Assembly: GCA_016709025.1 (NCBI GenBank)
Contig: JADJEQ010000015.1
Coordinates: forward strand, 1 to 64,000
Direction: 5' to 3'
DNA length: 64,000 nucleotides
From: Bacteroidales bacterium
GTDB lineage: Bacteria > Bacteroidota > Bacteroidia > Bacteroidales > Lentimicrobiaceae
A program made the position numbers and the translations under genes. Below the pieces are notes generated by a model that saw only the letters and a program-made list of their open reading frames with translations, searched no databases and was not told where the DNA came from. Shown piece by piece: positions 51,786 through 60,040 of this stretch (positions within the stretch are counted from its first letter, which is position 1; every line of letters starts with the position of its first letter).

Positions 51786-53775
51786 AGAGATGCTCCACTA
51801 AATGCACCAACCTTGCACTTCCGTCAACCATATCCCCTTCCTTTACCAGTAGTTTATCAACCACACCATCTGCAGGACTCAGGATATTGTTCTCCATTTT
51901 CATAGCTTCAACCACCATCAATACCTGCCCCTTTTTCACTACATCGCCGGCTGATACGTTGATTTTGAGTACCCTGCCGGGCATAGGAGAAACAATATTT
52001 CCGGGGTCAATGTTCATGCCCATGGTTTCCGCAAAACTTACATTGTCCGGGCCTGCCATATCCGGGCGTTCCACGGTGAATTCGAATCCTTTATAAGTAA
52101 CTGTATACCTGCCTTTTTCATCCTGGCCAATAAAGACTGCATGGCTAACCCCTTCGAGCCAGAGTCTCTGCCGGCCCGGGTCACCCTGAAGGGATGCCTG
52201 GCCTGTTCTTCCATTCAGCGAAAACTCCATTTCGTTACCTTTCAGGCCGATAAATCTGATATCCTGTTTTATACCATCAAGCAGCACAACAGGTTCAGGC
52301 AAATGACGCCAGTAACCGATGGTTTGCCAGATGTTTGATTTTTCTCCGGTTTTCAGTAACAGGCTGAACAACAATCCTGAAATAAAGGGAACTTCGGCCG
52401 GAATGGCGGCTTTCAGTTCATTTGCGAAGGTTATAAGATCGTCCAGATGGTTATCAATGTAACGGGTGGTGATTGTGTTTCCGGTGAAGGCCGGATGATG
52501 CATTAGACCACCGAGGAAAGAAATATTGGTGCGGATGCCCTGCACCACATAGTTTTCGAGTACGCCGATCATGCGCAGTCGGGCTTCCTCCCGGTTTTCG
52601 CCCCGGGTGATCAGTTTCCCGATCATCGGATCAAAAAATGAATGAATAAGCCCCTCCCCTTCAATTTCCATGCTGTCGACCCGGATGTGCTGCCCGGCGG
52701 GTTCGTGGTACATGTTTATTTGTCCGGGAGATGGCATAAAGTTATTGAACGGGTCTTCGGCATAGATGCGGCATTCAATCGAATGTCCTGTCTGACTGAT
52801 TTCTTCCTGCTTCAACCGGAGTGGTTCTCCCGTGGCTATTCTTAACTGCTCCTCCACCAGGTCAACGCCGGTGGTCATTTCCGTTACCGGATGCTCCACC
52901 TGGATGCGGGTGTTCATTTCCAGGAAATAGTAATTCAGGTCACTGTCGACCAGGAACTCGATGGTTCCGGCACTGTAATACCCGATGGATGAAGCCAGTG
53001 CAACCGCTGATTCGCACATTTTCCTGCGGACTTCCGGCGTCAGGGTCGGTGAAGGAGCTTCTTCAACGATTTTCTGGTGACGACGCTGAGCAGAACATTC
53101 CCGCTCGAACAGGTGAACCATGTTACCGTGCTGATCACCCAATACCTGCACTTCGATGTGGCGGGGATTTTCAACAAAGCGTTCAATGTAAATGGTGCCA
53201 TCCCCAAAGTAGTTCAGGGCTTCACGCGAAGTGGTTTCAAGGGCTGCTGCCAGTTCGTCTGCTGAGCGGACGATGCGCATTCCCTTACCTCCGCCACCCG
53301 CAGCGGCTTTTATCAGCATCGGAAACCCGACATTGCCATGATTTCTGAGCAGTTCATCCGGCGAACCGGTGATACCGGACGTAACAGGAACGCCTAATCT
53401 CACCGCAACTTCACGGGCAGCAATTTTATTACCCATTGCCCTGACCGATTCTGCTGAAGGTCCAACAAATACAATTCCTTCGCGCTCACAGGCTTCTGAA
53501 AACAATGGATTCTCAGACAGAAAACCATAGCCCGGATGAATGGCTGTAGCTCCGGTCTTTTTTGCAGCCGCAATGATTGCATCGATGTTCAGGTACGTTT
53601 CAGCCAGACTTTCACCCTGCAGTAAAACCGATTCATCCGCGTTCAGCACATGCTTCGCTGCAGCATCGTATATCGAATAAACAGCTACGGTGCTGAGGCC
53701 CATTTTTCGGGCAGTACGTTGTATCCTTAAGGCTATTTCGCCTCTGTTGGCTACCAGGAGTTTTATTGTTTTCAT
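51784..53775 (-). CDS. Methylcrotonyl-CoA carboxylase-type biotin carboxylase/carrier subunit
   Basis: A 663-residue protein. Residues 1-450 are the biotin carboxylase: KLLVANRGEIALRIQRT, AIHPGYGFLSENPLFSEAC, GGGGKGMRIVRS (ATP-grasp), YFLEMNTRIQVEHPVTEMTTGVDL and ECRIYAEDP. The C-terminal 75 residues are the biotin carrier with VVEAMKMENN, where Lys is biotinylated. The mid region is long, as in MCC and propionyl-CoA carboxylase alpha subunits. With the carboxyltransferase at 55583-57190 it carboxylates 3-methylcrotonyl-CoA in leucine breakdown; propionyl-CoA cannot be excluded. The ATG at 53775 (MKTIKLLVANRG) is chosen; the longer frame to 53814 is repeat sequence. Confidence 0.93.
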   Translation of the reverse strand: MKTIKLLVANRGEIALRIQRTARKMGLSTVAVYSIYDAAAKHVLNADESVLLQGESLAETYLNIDAIIAAAKKTGATAIHPGYGFLSENPLFSEACEREGIVFVGPSAESVRAMGNKIAAREVAVRLGVPVTSGITGSPDELLRNHGNVGFPMLIKAAAGGGGKGMRIVRSADELAAALETTSREALNYFGDGTIYIERFVENPRHIEVQVLGDQHGNMVHLFERECSAQRRHQKIVEEAPSPTLTPEVRRKMCESAVALASSIGYYSAGTIEFLVDSDLNYYFLEMNTRIQVEHPVTEMTTGVDLVEEQLRIATGEPLRLKQEEISQTGHSIECRIYAEDPFNNFMPSPGQINMYHEPAGQHIRVDSMEIEGEGLIHSFFDPMIGKLITRGENREEARLRMIGVLENYVVQGIRTNISFLGGLMHHPAFTGNTITTRYIDNHLDDLITFANELKAAIPAEVPFISGLLFSLLLKTGEKSNIWQTIGYWRHLPEPVVLLDGIKQDIRFIGLKGNEMEFSLNGRTGQASLQGDPGRQRLWLEGVSHAVFIGQDEKGRYTVTYKGFEFTVERPDMAGPDNVSFAETMGMNIDPGNIVSPMPGRVLKINVSAGDVVKKGQVLMVVEAMKMENNILSPADGVVDKLLVKEGDMVDGSARLVHLVEHL

Positions 53776-53794
53776 TTTTGAAAGTCGTTTAAAT

Positions 53795-54251
53795 TTCCAA
53801 GGTCTAATTTCCAATTTCCAAAATCCCCAAAATTCAATTACTTGGTGACATGAATTTTATTATAAATAGAGTTGAATATCAGGTTCAATTCATTTGCTTC
53901 CTGATGAAGTTCCTGAAGTTTTTCAATCATCTCCGGAGTTGCAGTTTTCATCATTCTAAGAAAAAATAGTGTTTCTTTTGCTTCTTTTTTACATATTCCT
54001 ATTTTATGCCGAAAATCTCTATCACTCTCTGCATTATCAGCTTCTGCATAATTGGCTCCAACACTTGTACCACACTTTACCAACTGATAAATCAGAGGCG
54101 TTGTCACCACTGTTCTTGGCAATGAATTGCAGAGTTTGATGATATTTTCACCGAAAACTGCAGTTCGCTCACTTAAGTCATATATTTCTTAGATTGTTTA
54201 TATTAAGAAAATAAATGCTTTGGAAATTAGACCTAATGGAAATTGGAAAAA
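53795..54251. repeat. Island C: inverted AATTTCC-type arms around a four-helix-bundle gene
   Basis: AGGTCTAATTTCCAA at 53800-53814 is exactly inverted at 54220-54234. Each arm continues with further AATTTCC/TTGGAAA words (left to about 53830, right to 54251). The right arm overlaps the stop codon of the hydratase gene (54252). The left arm ends about 20 bp before the carboxylase start (53775). Confidence 0.88.
53838..54185 (-). CDS. Four-helix-bundle (23S rRNA IVS/S23-type) protein, no normal start codon
   Basis: The frame encodes IYDLSERTAVFGENII, then SLPRTVVTTPLIYQLVKCGT, SVGANYAEADNAESDRDF and a helical C-terminus (ELHQEANELNLIFNSIYN). This is the four-helix-bundle family first seen in 23S rRNA intervening sequences, and distantly related to Avd accessory proteins of diversity-generating retroelements. 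The family N-terminus (IYDLSERTAVFGEN) is present but lacks an ATG, GTG or TTG; ATA at 54185 would be needed, and a stop lies at 54189-54191. The first usual start is TTG at 54122, which would lose helix 1. It is either non-functional or uses an unusual start. Confidence 0.75.
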   Translation of the reverse strand: MYDLSERTAVFGENIIKLCNSLPRTVVTTPLIYQLVKCGTSVGANYAEADNAESDRDFRHKIGICKKEAKETLFFLRMMKTATPEMIEKLQELHQEANELNLIFNSIYNKIHVTK

Positions 54252-55043
54252 TTAGATATTCCATTTAGGTTTTCTCTTTTCCAGAAAAGCCGCCATCCCT
54301 TCCTGTCCCTCTTCCGAGGCACGGATTTCGGCGATCATTTTCGCGGTATAGCCCAGGGCTTCTTGCAGTGTTATTTTGTTGGATACCTGATCGATCAGGG
54401 TTTTGCATTGGGTCATTGCCTTGGGGCCACTGCTCATCAGCAGGGCAATCAGGTCGGCCAGGTAAGCGTCAAGTTCAGCCGTGGGCAACGATTTGTTAAC
54501 CAGTCTGAAATGTTCGGCTTCCTTTCCGTTGATGCGCCTTCCGGTCAGCATCAGTTCCCTGGCGCCATATTCACCCACCCGCTTAATCACATATGGCGAT
54601 ATACAGGCCGGAACAATACCGATTTTTACTTCAGAAAGCGAGAACACAGTCTCGTCGTCACACACAGCCATATCGCAGGCTGAAAGCAATCCATTTGCTC
54701 CGCCAATGGCAGCCCCGTGAACCACCGCAATGGTTGGTTTTGGACAGTTGTAAATGGTGTAGAAACAATCAGAAAGCTGCAGGCTCTCCTTATAATTCTG
54801 CTCATAGCTGTAAGTTGCCACATCGCGCATCCAGTTCAGGTCGGCACCGGCGCAGAAGGACTTGCCCCTGCCCCGCATTACAATCACCCGAACCTCTTCC
54901 AGGGATGATACTTCGTTAAAGGCTTTGATCAGTTCGCTGATCATCACTTCGTTGAAGGCGTTGCGGATATCCGGACGATTTAGCCAAATAGTGGCTACCT
55001 GGTTCGTGATTTGGATTTCTAAGGTGTTGAATTTTGTGTTCAT
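54252..55043 (-). CDS. Enoyl-CoA hydratase, probable methylglutaconyl-CoA hydratase
   Basis: A 263-residue crotonase-family enzyme: ATIWLNRPDIRNAFNEVMI, VRVIVMRGRGKSFCAGADLNWM (oxyanion-hole loop), AVVHGAAIGGANGLLSACDMAVCDDE and FSLSEVKIGIVPACISPYVI. FLEKRKPKW at the end is typical. In leucine degradation it hydrates 3-methylglutaconyl-CoA to HMG-CoA. The ATG at 55043 is clear. It lies between the two carboxylase subunits, as in liu clusters of other bacteria, but with islands C and D on both sides instead of tight spacing. Confidence 0.92.
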   Translation of the reverse strand: MNTKFNTLEIQITNQVATIWLNRPDIRNAFNEVMISELIKAFNEVSSLEEVRVIVMRGRGKSFCAGADLNWMRDVATYSYEQNYKESLQLSDCFYTIYNCPKPTIAVVHGAAIGGANGLLSACDMAVCDDETVFSLSEVKIGIVPACISPYVIKRVGEYGARELMLTGRRINGKEAEHFRLVNKSLPTAELDAYLADLIALLMSSGPKAMTQCKTLIDQVSNKITLQEALGYTAKMIAEIRASEEGQEGMAAFLEKRKPKWNI

Positions 55044-55065
55044 GATTTGTTTTTTCTTGTGAAAA

Positions 55066-55585
55066 TGAAGTCAGAGGTCAGAGTCGGAAGTCAGAAGTCG
55101 GAAGTCGGTTAGATTAATTATTATCTTTCCAGACTTCGTGTAATTTCCAGATTTTACTGCCCAATTCATCGTACTCTTTGAATAATTCATCAAAATCAGG
55201 TAGATTAACGTATTCACAATCCCTGGAAAACATAAGCCATGATTTCGTCTCTTCTAGTGAACCCAGTGAGTCGACAAGGTGTTTTTTAAATAGTAGAGGA
55301 AATATTCGTTTACCCCATCCTTCAGCAATATTGGCTGCTACTGATCTTGATGATCTTCTAATCTGATCTGTTAATGAGTACTTTTCTTCTATAGGGAACT
55401 TCTTTGAGAGGAAGAATAGCTTCATTGCAAGTTGATGGCTTGATTTATATATCTCAAGATCCATAAAGGTTTTGATAGGGGCGCGATCAACCATTGTAAT
55501 TGATTTTATTTGATTAACTTACTTATTTGAAATAATATCATATCTGACTTCCGACCTCTGACTTCTGACCTCTGACCTCCGATTA
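55066..55585. repeat. Island D: inverted GTCAGAG-type arms around a four-helix-bundle gene
   Basis: The left arm (55066-55108) is a chain of 7-nt words such as GAAGTCA, GAGGTCA, GTCGGAA. The right arm (55543-55582) is the same family inverted. GTCAGAGGTCAGA at 55070-55082 is exactly inverted at 55564-55576. The right arm meets the carboxyltransferase stop codon (55583-55585) and the left arm begins 23 bp upstream of the hydratase start. Confidence 0.9.
55114..55494 (-). CDS. Four-helix-bundle (23S rRNA IVS/S23-type) protein
   Basis: A complete 126-residue member: FMDLEIYKSSHQLAMKLFFL, FPIEEKYSLTDQIRRSSRSV, AANIAEGWGKR and DSLGSLEETKSWLMFSRDCEY are the standard family positions (F-x-D-L, E-x-Y-x-L-x-x-Q-x-R-R-S, NIAEG, GSL-x-E). 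The ATG at 55494 is normal. The family forms small helical oligomers that may bind nucleic acid; function is not established. It fills island D, co-oriented with the operon. The other family member nearby (53838-54185) is only distantly similar, so they are not a recent duplicate. Confidence 0.88.
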   Translation of the reverse strand: MVDRAPIKTFMDLEIYKSSHQLAMKLFFLSKKFPIEEKYSLTDQIRRSSRSVAANIAEGWGKRIFPLLFKKHLVDSLGSLEETKSWLMFSRDCEYVNLPDFDELFKEYDELGSKIWKLHEVWKDNN

Positions 55586-57190
55586 CATTCTGAAAACTCC
55601 AAACCTGGTCTGTTCCCAATGCCTATTCATCGAAGCCGAAATGCCCATGGCCAGTATCTTGCGGGTGTCCACCGGGTCGATGATGCCATCGTCCCACAAC
55701 CTTGCAGTACTGTAGTATGCCGAGCCTTCTTCCTCATACTTTTTCAGGATGGATTGTCGCAGGGCTTCGCGTTCATCATCGGGCAGGGTTTTGCCTTTGG
55801 CTTTCAGTTGTTCTTCCTTTACAGTGATCAGCACCCCGGCAGCCTGTTCGCCGCCCATCACCGAAATTTTTGCATTGGGCCACATTAACAGGAGACGTGG
55901 TTCGTAAGCCCGGCCTGCCATGGCATAGTTTCCAGCTCCAAAAGAGCCTCCAAAAACCACCGTAAACTTAGGCACCCGGGCGTTGGCCACGGCATGCACC
56001 AGTTTGGCGCCATCGCGGGCAATGCCCCGGCGCTCATATTCACGGCCAACAATAAAACCCGTAATGTTTTGCAAAAACAGGATGGGGACATTGCGCGAAG
56101 TGCACAGTTCAATAAAATGAGCCCCTTTCAGCGCGGTTTCTCCGAAAAGCACCCCATTGTTGGCCAGTATCCCGACCGGGAAACCCATGATGTGCGCAAA
56201 ACCGGTGGTAAGGGTGGGGGCGTAGCGGGCCTTGAATTCATGGAAGCGACTGCCGTCCACTATCCGGGCAATGATTTCCTTTGAATCAACCGGTTTGCGA
56301 AGATCGAGCGGAGCAATCCCGTATAGTTCTTCGGGATTGTAAAACGGTTCTTCAATGGGTTGGAGGTCAAGCGGCTGACGGCTGGCTGGTTTCAGTGTAC
56401 GGAAGATATCGCGGCAGATGCGGATGGCATGCTGATCATTCTCCGCAAGGTGGTCGGCCACGCCTGAAATGCTGGTATGCACATCGGCCCCGCCCAGTTC
56501 TTCGGCGGTTACTTCTTCTCCGGTAGCGGCTTTTACCAGGGGAGGTCCTCCGATAAAGATGGTTCCCTGGTTGCGGACGATGATGGTTTCATCGCTCATG
56601 GCAGGTACATATGCACCGCCGGCAGTACAGGATCCCATCACAATGGCAATCTGCGGAATGCCTTCGGCCGACATGCGCGCCTGGTTGAAGAAAAACCGGC
56701 CGAAATCGTATTTATCCGGGAAAACCTTCGCCTGTTCGGGCAGAAAAACGCCGCCGGAATCCACCATATATACACAGGGCAGGTGATTTTCCATCGCAAT
56801 TTCCTGCGCCCGAACGTGCTTCTTGATGGTTTCCTCCACATAGGTTCCGCCTTTCACGGTGGCATCGTTGGCCACGATCATGGCTTCACGGCCGTGGATG
56901 ACGCCTATACCGGTAACTATGCCTGCTGAAGGAAATTCATTGTTGTGAATGCCATTGGCGGCCATCGCCGACAGCTCGAGAAAGGGTGTATTGGGATCCA
57001 CCAGCAGATCAATCCGTTCGCGGGCCAGCAGTTTGCCGCGTTCTTTATGCTTCAGAACTGCAGCTTCCGGGGCTCCGTGAATGGTATCGGAAAGGCGTTG
57101 GCGGAACTGGCCCAGCAGCTGCTGGTAGGCTTCCAGGTTCGACCTGAATTCCGGAGAATTGATGTCGGTTTTTGATTCGATGCGATACAA
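55583..57190 (-). CDS. Methylcrotonyl-CoA carboxylase-type carboxyltransferase subunit
   Basis: A 535-residue carboxyltransferase: KERGKLLARERIDLLVDPNT, GIGVIHGREAMIVANDATVK, CVYMVDSGGVFLPEQAKVFP, GSCTAGGAYVPAMSDE, GTIFIGGPPLVKAATGEEV and GGSFGAGNYAMAGRAYEP. The motif with FIGGPPLVKAATGE is typical of methylcrotonyl-CoA carboxylase beta. It transfers CO2 from biotin to 3-methylcrotonyl-CoA. The frame begins with TTG at 57190 (LYRIESKTDINSPEF); no better start is evident. It is the first gene of the minus-strand leucine cluster. Confidence 0.92.
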   Translation of the reverse strand: MYRIESKTDINSPEFRSNLEAYQQLLGQFRQRLSDTIHGAPEAAVLKHKERGKLLARERIDLLVDPNTPFLELSAMAANGIHNNEFPSAGIVTGIGVIHGREAMIVANDATVKGGTYVEETIKKHVRAQEIAMENHLPCVYMVDSGGVFLPEQAKVFPDKYDFGRFFFNQARMSAEGIPQIAIVMGSCTAGGAYVPAMSDETIIVRNQGTIFIGGPPLVKAATGEEVTAEELGGADVHTSISGVADHLAENDQHAIRICRDIFRTLKPASRQPLDLQPIEEPFYNPEELYGIAPLDLRKPVDSKEIIARIVDGSRFHEFKARYAPTLTTGFAHIMGFPVGILANNGVLFGETALKGAHFIELCTSRNVPILFLQNITGFIVGREYERRGIARDGAKLVHAVANARVPKFTVVFGGSFGAGNYAMAGRAYEPRLLLMWPNAKISVMGGEQAAGVLITVKEEQLKAKGKTLPDDEREALRQSILKKYEEEGSAYYSTARLWDDGIIDPVDTRKILAMGISASMNRHWEQTRFGVFRM

Positions 57191-57545
57191 GGCTTATACT
57201 TTCAGGTGAAACAATAGGGGATAGAACCAAGTGTAAATATATAGATTTTCCTGTATATATAATATGCTTGTCCGGATTGATGTAAAATAAATGCCCGGTA
57301 GTCAAAGTGCAGATCTGATATTTTTATTACATTATTTACTCAGACTGGCGATGTATTTGCATTTTAAACAAACTAAAATATTAGATATATACATGATATT
57401 ATGAAAATATATAAAATATTTTGACATTCTGAATAGGGGTAAAGCAATTTCTGATTGTCTTTAAAGTATCTCTAAAGTGTTATTGAAAAAACAGGAATGG
57501 TTATTTTCATTTTTTACATGATTTACTACTATTAAAATTAAAAGT
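57191..57545. other. AT-rich divergent intergenic region
   Basis: 355 bp between the divergent carboxyltransferase and beta-helix genes. It is strongly AT-rich (for example TATATATAATATG near 57253) and should hold promoters for both directions, but I could not pin a convincing -33/-7 pair. No gene or repeat seen. Confidence 0.5.
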
Positions 57546-58940
57546 ATGATTAAGAAAATTACATCAATCCGCTTCATTTTTCTGATTCTTATGGCAACGA
57601 TATGTGGAGAGAACCTATATTCAGATGAAATTCATATACCCGGAGACTATCCGACGATTCAACAGGGAATCAATGCAGCCGCAGAAGGTGATTCTGTTAT
57701 AGTCGCCCCGGGCATGTGGTATGAGCATCTGACCATTTCAGACAAAAGCATCACCCTGGGGTCGTGGTTCCTTACAACCGGTGATACTTCGTACATCCGG
57801 CTAACCACCCTGAATGGCAGCAATACAGGTCGCCTAATTGCTGTGGGTAACGCAGACACGGGAACCAGAATCTGCGGTTTTACCATCATGAACGGACGGT
57901 CAGTAGCCGGCTCCGCGATATGGATTAACAGTAGCATTGTTCAGATAGACCATACTGATATTGTGAACAACACCGCTGAATGTGGCAACAATCAGTACGC
58001 ACAGGGCGGTGGCATTGCCTGTTATTCTTCAAACCTTACTATCAGCGATTTCACTTTTTCCAATAATCAGGCGTTGTGTTCAACTCCGCCCGTAAATCCG
58101 GAAGGCGGGGCAATCTTTGCAAGAGATTCCGAACTTCATCTTATCAGGGGTACATTGCTCAATAATTTTGCTTTTCTCGGAGGAGGGCTTGGCCTGGCAA
58201 ACTGCAACACCCTTATACAACAAGTTGATTTTGTTGCCAATGAAGCCCCATGGCCGGGTGGCGGAATTTGCGCCTTTGGTGGTGGGCTAAGCGTTAAGGA
58301 ATGCATTTTCCGGGAGAACCTGGGAGAGGGTATTACCTCAATGTATGAAGGTTGGCTGGATATTCAAAACAGCTTGTTTGCTGGTAATACACGGGGTGCA
58401 ATCAGCACCATGGATCATCAGGTACTCACCATCATCAATTCGACCATTGCCGCAAACGGGCCTTCTCGTAATCTGTACATCAGTGTTCCTGAAGCCCGTA
58501 TATATAATTCAATCATTTGGGGGGAGGGTGATACGGAAATTACCTTTTCGGGTCCTACGAATGATTTGTACCTGATTCATTCACTTATCAGAAACGGAGC
58601 ATCCGGCATTTCAGGCAACGCGGAGAAACATATCATCGGCCCTTTGCTGTCGGAGAACCCCCTGTTTGCCGATACGGTTGCATATAGTCTTTCCGACAAC
58701 AGCCCCTGCATCGGTGCGGGGATCGACACGATCACTTCCTATCCCAATCTTGCTGCTCCCCTGTTTGATCTTGACCTGAATCCCCGCCCGAACCCGGCCG
58801 GATCATCACCCGACCTCGGGGCCAGGGAGCATGAACTGGGGAGCCCGGTTACCGGCGTTATCAATCCGGAGCCGTTGAATTCAACCATTTCGGTTTATCA
58901 GCCGGAAAGGGAATTTTCCGTATTACAGGTGCTGAACTGA
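57546..58940 (+). CDS. Secreted right-handed beta-helix protein (frame broken before its T9SS domain)
   Basis: A 464-residue frame: signal peptide IRFIFLILMATICGENLYS, then a right-handed parallel beta-helix (about 30-420) with IHIPGDYPTIQQGINAAAEGDSVIVAPGMWYE (the common opening of Bacteroidota DUF1565/beta-helix proteins) and repeats ending in GGGI, GGAIF and SIIWG. Such folds bind or cleave polysaccharide. After NPEPLNSTISVYQPERE the frame leaves the family and stops at 58940, while a second frame continues with a T9SS domain to 59107. A small deletion in the linker (expected Y-P-N-P) would explain this. It stands alone. Confidence 0.8.
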   Translation: MIKKITSIRFIFLILMATICGENLYSDEIHIPGDYPTIQQGINAAAEGDSVIVAPGMWYEHLTISDKSITLGSWFLTTGDTSYIRLTTLNGSNTGRLIAVGNADTGTRICGFTIMNGRSVAGSAIWINSSIVQIDHTDIVNNTAECGNNQYAQGGGIACYSSNLTISDFTFSNNQALCSTPPVNPEGGAIFARDSELHLIRGTLLNNFAFLGGGLGLANCNTLIQQVDFVANEAPWPGGGICAFGGGLSVKECIFRENLGEGITSMYEGWLDIQNSLFAGNTRGAISTMDHQVLTIINSTIAANGPSRNLYISVPEARIYNSIIWGEGDTEITFSGPTNDLYLIHSLIRNGASGISGNAEKHIIGPLLSENPLFADTVAYSLSDNSPCIGAGIDTITSYPNLAAPLFDLDLNPRPNPAGSSPDLGAREHELGSPVTGVINPEPLNSTISVYQPEREFSVLQVLN

Positions 58941-59107
58941 CGTCAGTTGCCGTTTTCAGTGTTACCGGAGAGCTGGTATATTTTTCGGACAAGTTGAATT
59001 CGGGAAAGGTAGAAGTTAACCTCCATACTTACCCCGGAGGTATCTATCTTATAAGTATGTTTCTGAAGAACAACACAAGAGCGGTGCGGAAAGTAGTGAT
59101 ATTTTAA
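58908..59107 (+). pseudogene. Detached type A T9SS domain of the beta-helix gene
   Basis: In another frame from about 58908 the sequence encodes AGKGIFRITGAELTSVAVFS, TGELVYFSDKLNSGKVEVNL, YPGGIYLISMFLKNNTRAVRK and VVIF-stop, a type A T9SS domain. It joins the beta-helix gene if about one base is restored (mod 3). As it stands the beta-helix protein would lose its sorting domain and not be exported across the outer membrane. Confidence 0.8.
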
Positions 59108-59124
59108 TATTCAGGATTAACGAA

Positions 59125-59964
59125 TCAAAGTTCTTTAGCTTTCATTACCTCACCCACCTTTATCCCCTTTTCCGTTCGCACCAGGGTGCAGCATTCGGTG
59201 TACAGGTCGTGCTCGAAGAAGAGTACATATCCTTTGTCAACGGCTTCCTCAAGAAAAAGCTCCTTCTCGTCAAGGGTAATCAGCGGGCGGGTGTCGTAAC
59301 TCATAACCCAGGGCAGAGGCAGGTGGGCCGCGGTGGGCAGCAGGTCGCTGGTAAACACAATGGTTTTACCCTTGTATTTAATAAAAGGAATGGCCTGCCC
59401 GTCGGTGTGGCCGTTGTAAAACCTGACCTCAATTCCGGGGAATAACTCTCCGGAATAATCAAACAGCTTCAGCCTTCCGCTCTCTTCAATGGGTTTGATG
59501 TTTTCTTTCAGAAAGGAGGCGCTTTCGCGGCGGTTGGCATGCATGGCCCAGTCCCACTGGGGGGCGCTGATCCAGTAAGTCGCATTCGGGAAGACGGTTT
59601 CAAACCCGCTGCGGTCGGCCGTGTATTTAACGCTTCCTCCGGCATGGTCGAAGTGCAGATGGGTGAGGAACATATCGGTAATATCCTCGGGTTTGTAACC
59701 AACTGCTGCAAGTGATTTCAACAGGGTATCGTCGCCATTCAGGTCGTAATGACTGAAAAACTTCTCACTCTGCTTGTCGCCGATGCCATTGTTGATTAAA
59801 ATTTTGCGATCACCATCCACTACCAGCAGGCAGCGCATGGCCAGGTTGATCAGGTTGTTTTCATCGGCCGGGTAGTGTTTGCTCCATAAGGATTTGGGCA
59901 CCACACCAAACATGGCGCCACCGTCGAGTTTCAGATTTCCGGTCGGAATCGCGTAAAGTTGCAT
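59125..59964 (-). CDS. MBL-fold metallo-hydrolase
   Basis: A 279-residue metallo-beta-lactamase-fold protein. The zinc motif is TDMFLTHLHFDHAGGSVKYT (HxHxDH, about residues 102-107); further ligands lie at FYNGHTDGQAIPF (His) and TSDLLPTAAHLP (Asp) and the C-terminal FFEHDLYTECC (His). The opening MQLYAIPTGNLKLDGGAMFG matches members annotated as quorum-quenching lactonase-like or general MBL hydrolases. There is no signal peptide. The substrate is unknown. It stands alone, convergent with the beta-helix gene. Confidence 0.88.
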   Translation of the reverse strand: MQLYAIPTGNLKLDGGAMFGVVPKSLWSKHYPADENNLINLAMRCLLVVDGDRKILINNGIGDKQSEKFFSHYDLNGDDTLLKSLAAVGYKPEDITDMFLTHLHFDHAGGSVKYTADRSGFETVFPNATYWISAPQWDWAMHANRRESASFLKENIKPIEESGRLKLFDYSGELFPGIEVRFYNGHTDGQAIPFIKYKGKTIVFTSDLLPTAAHLPLPWVMSYDTRPLITLDEKELFLEEAVDKGYVLFFEHDLYTECCTLVRTEKGIKVGEVMKAKEL

Positions 59965-60040
59965 AGAATTCGTATTTTAGCCTGATAAACAAAGGAAGGG
60001 GTGAATTTGTTGGTAGAAAAAGAACCTCATTCGTCAAAGA

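Noticed and set aside
53838..55494. 23S rRNA intervening sequence proper
   Set aside because: No rRNA sequence flanks the four-helix-bundle genes; they lie between protein genes.
51064..55585. Diversity-generating retroelement, because of the Avd-related four-helix-bundle genes
   Set aside because: No reverse transcriptase, template repeat or variable repeat pair was seen in the window.
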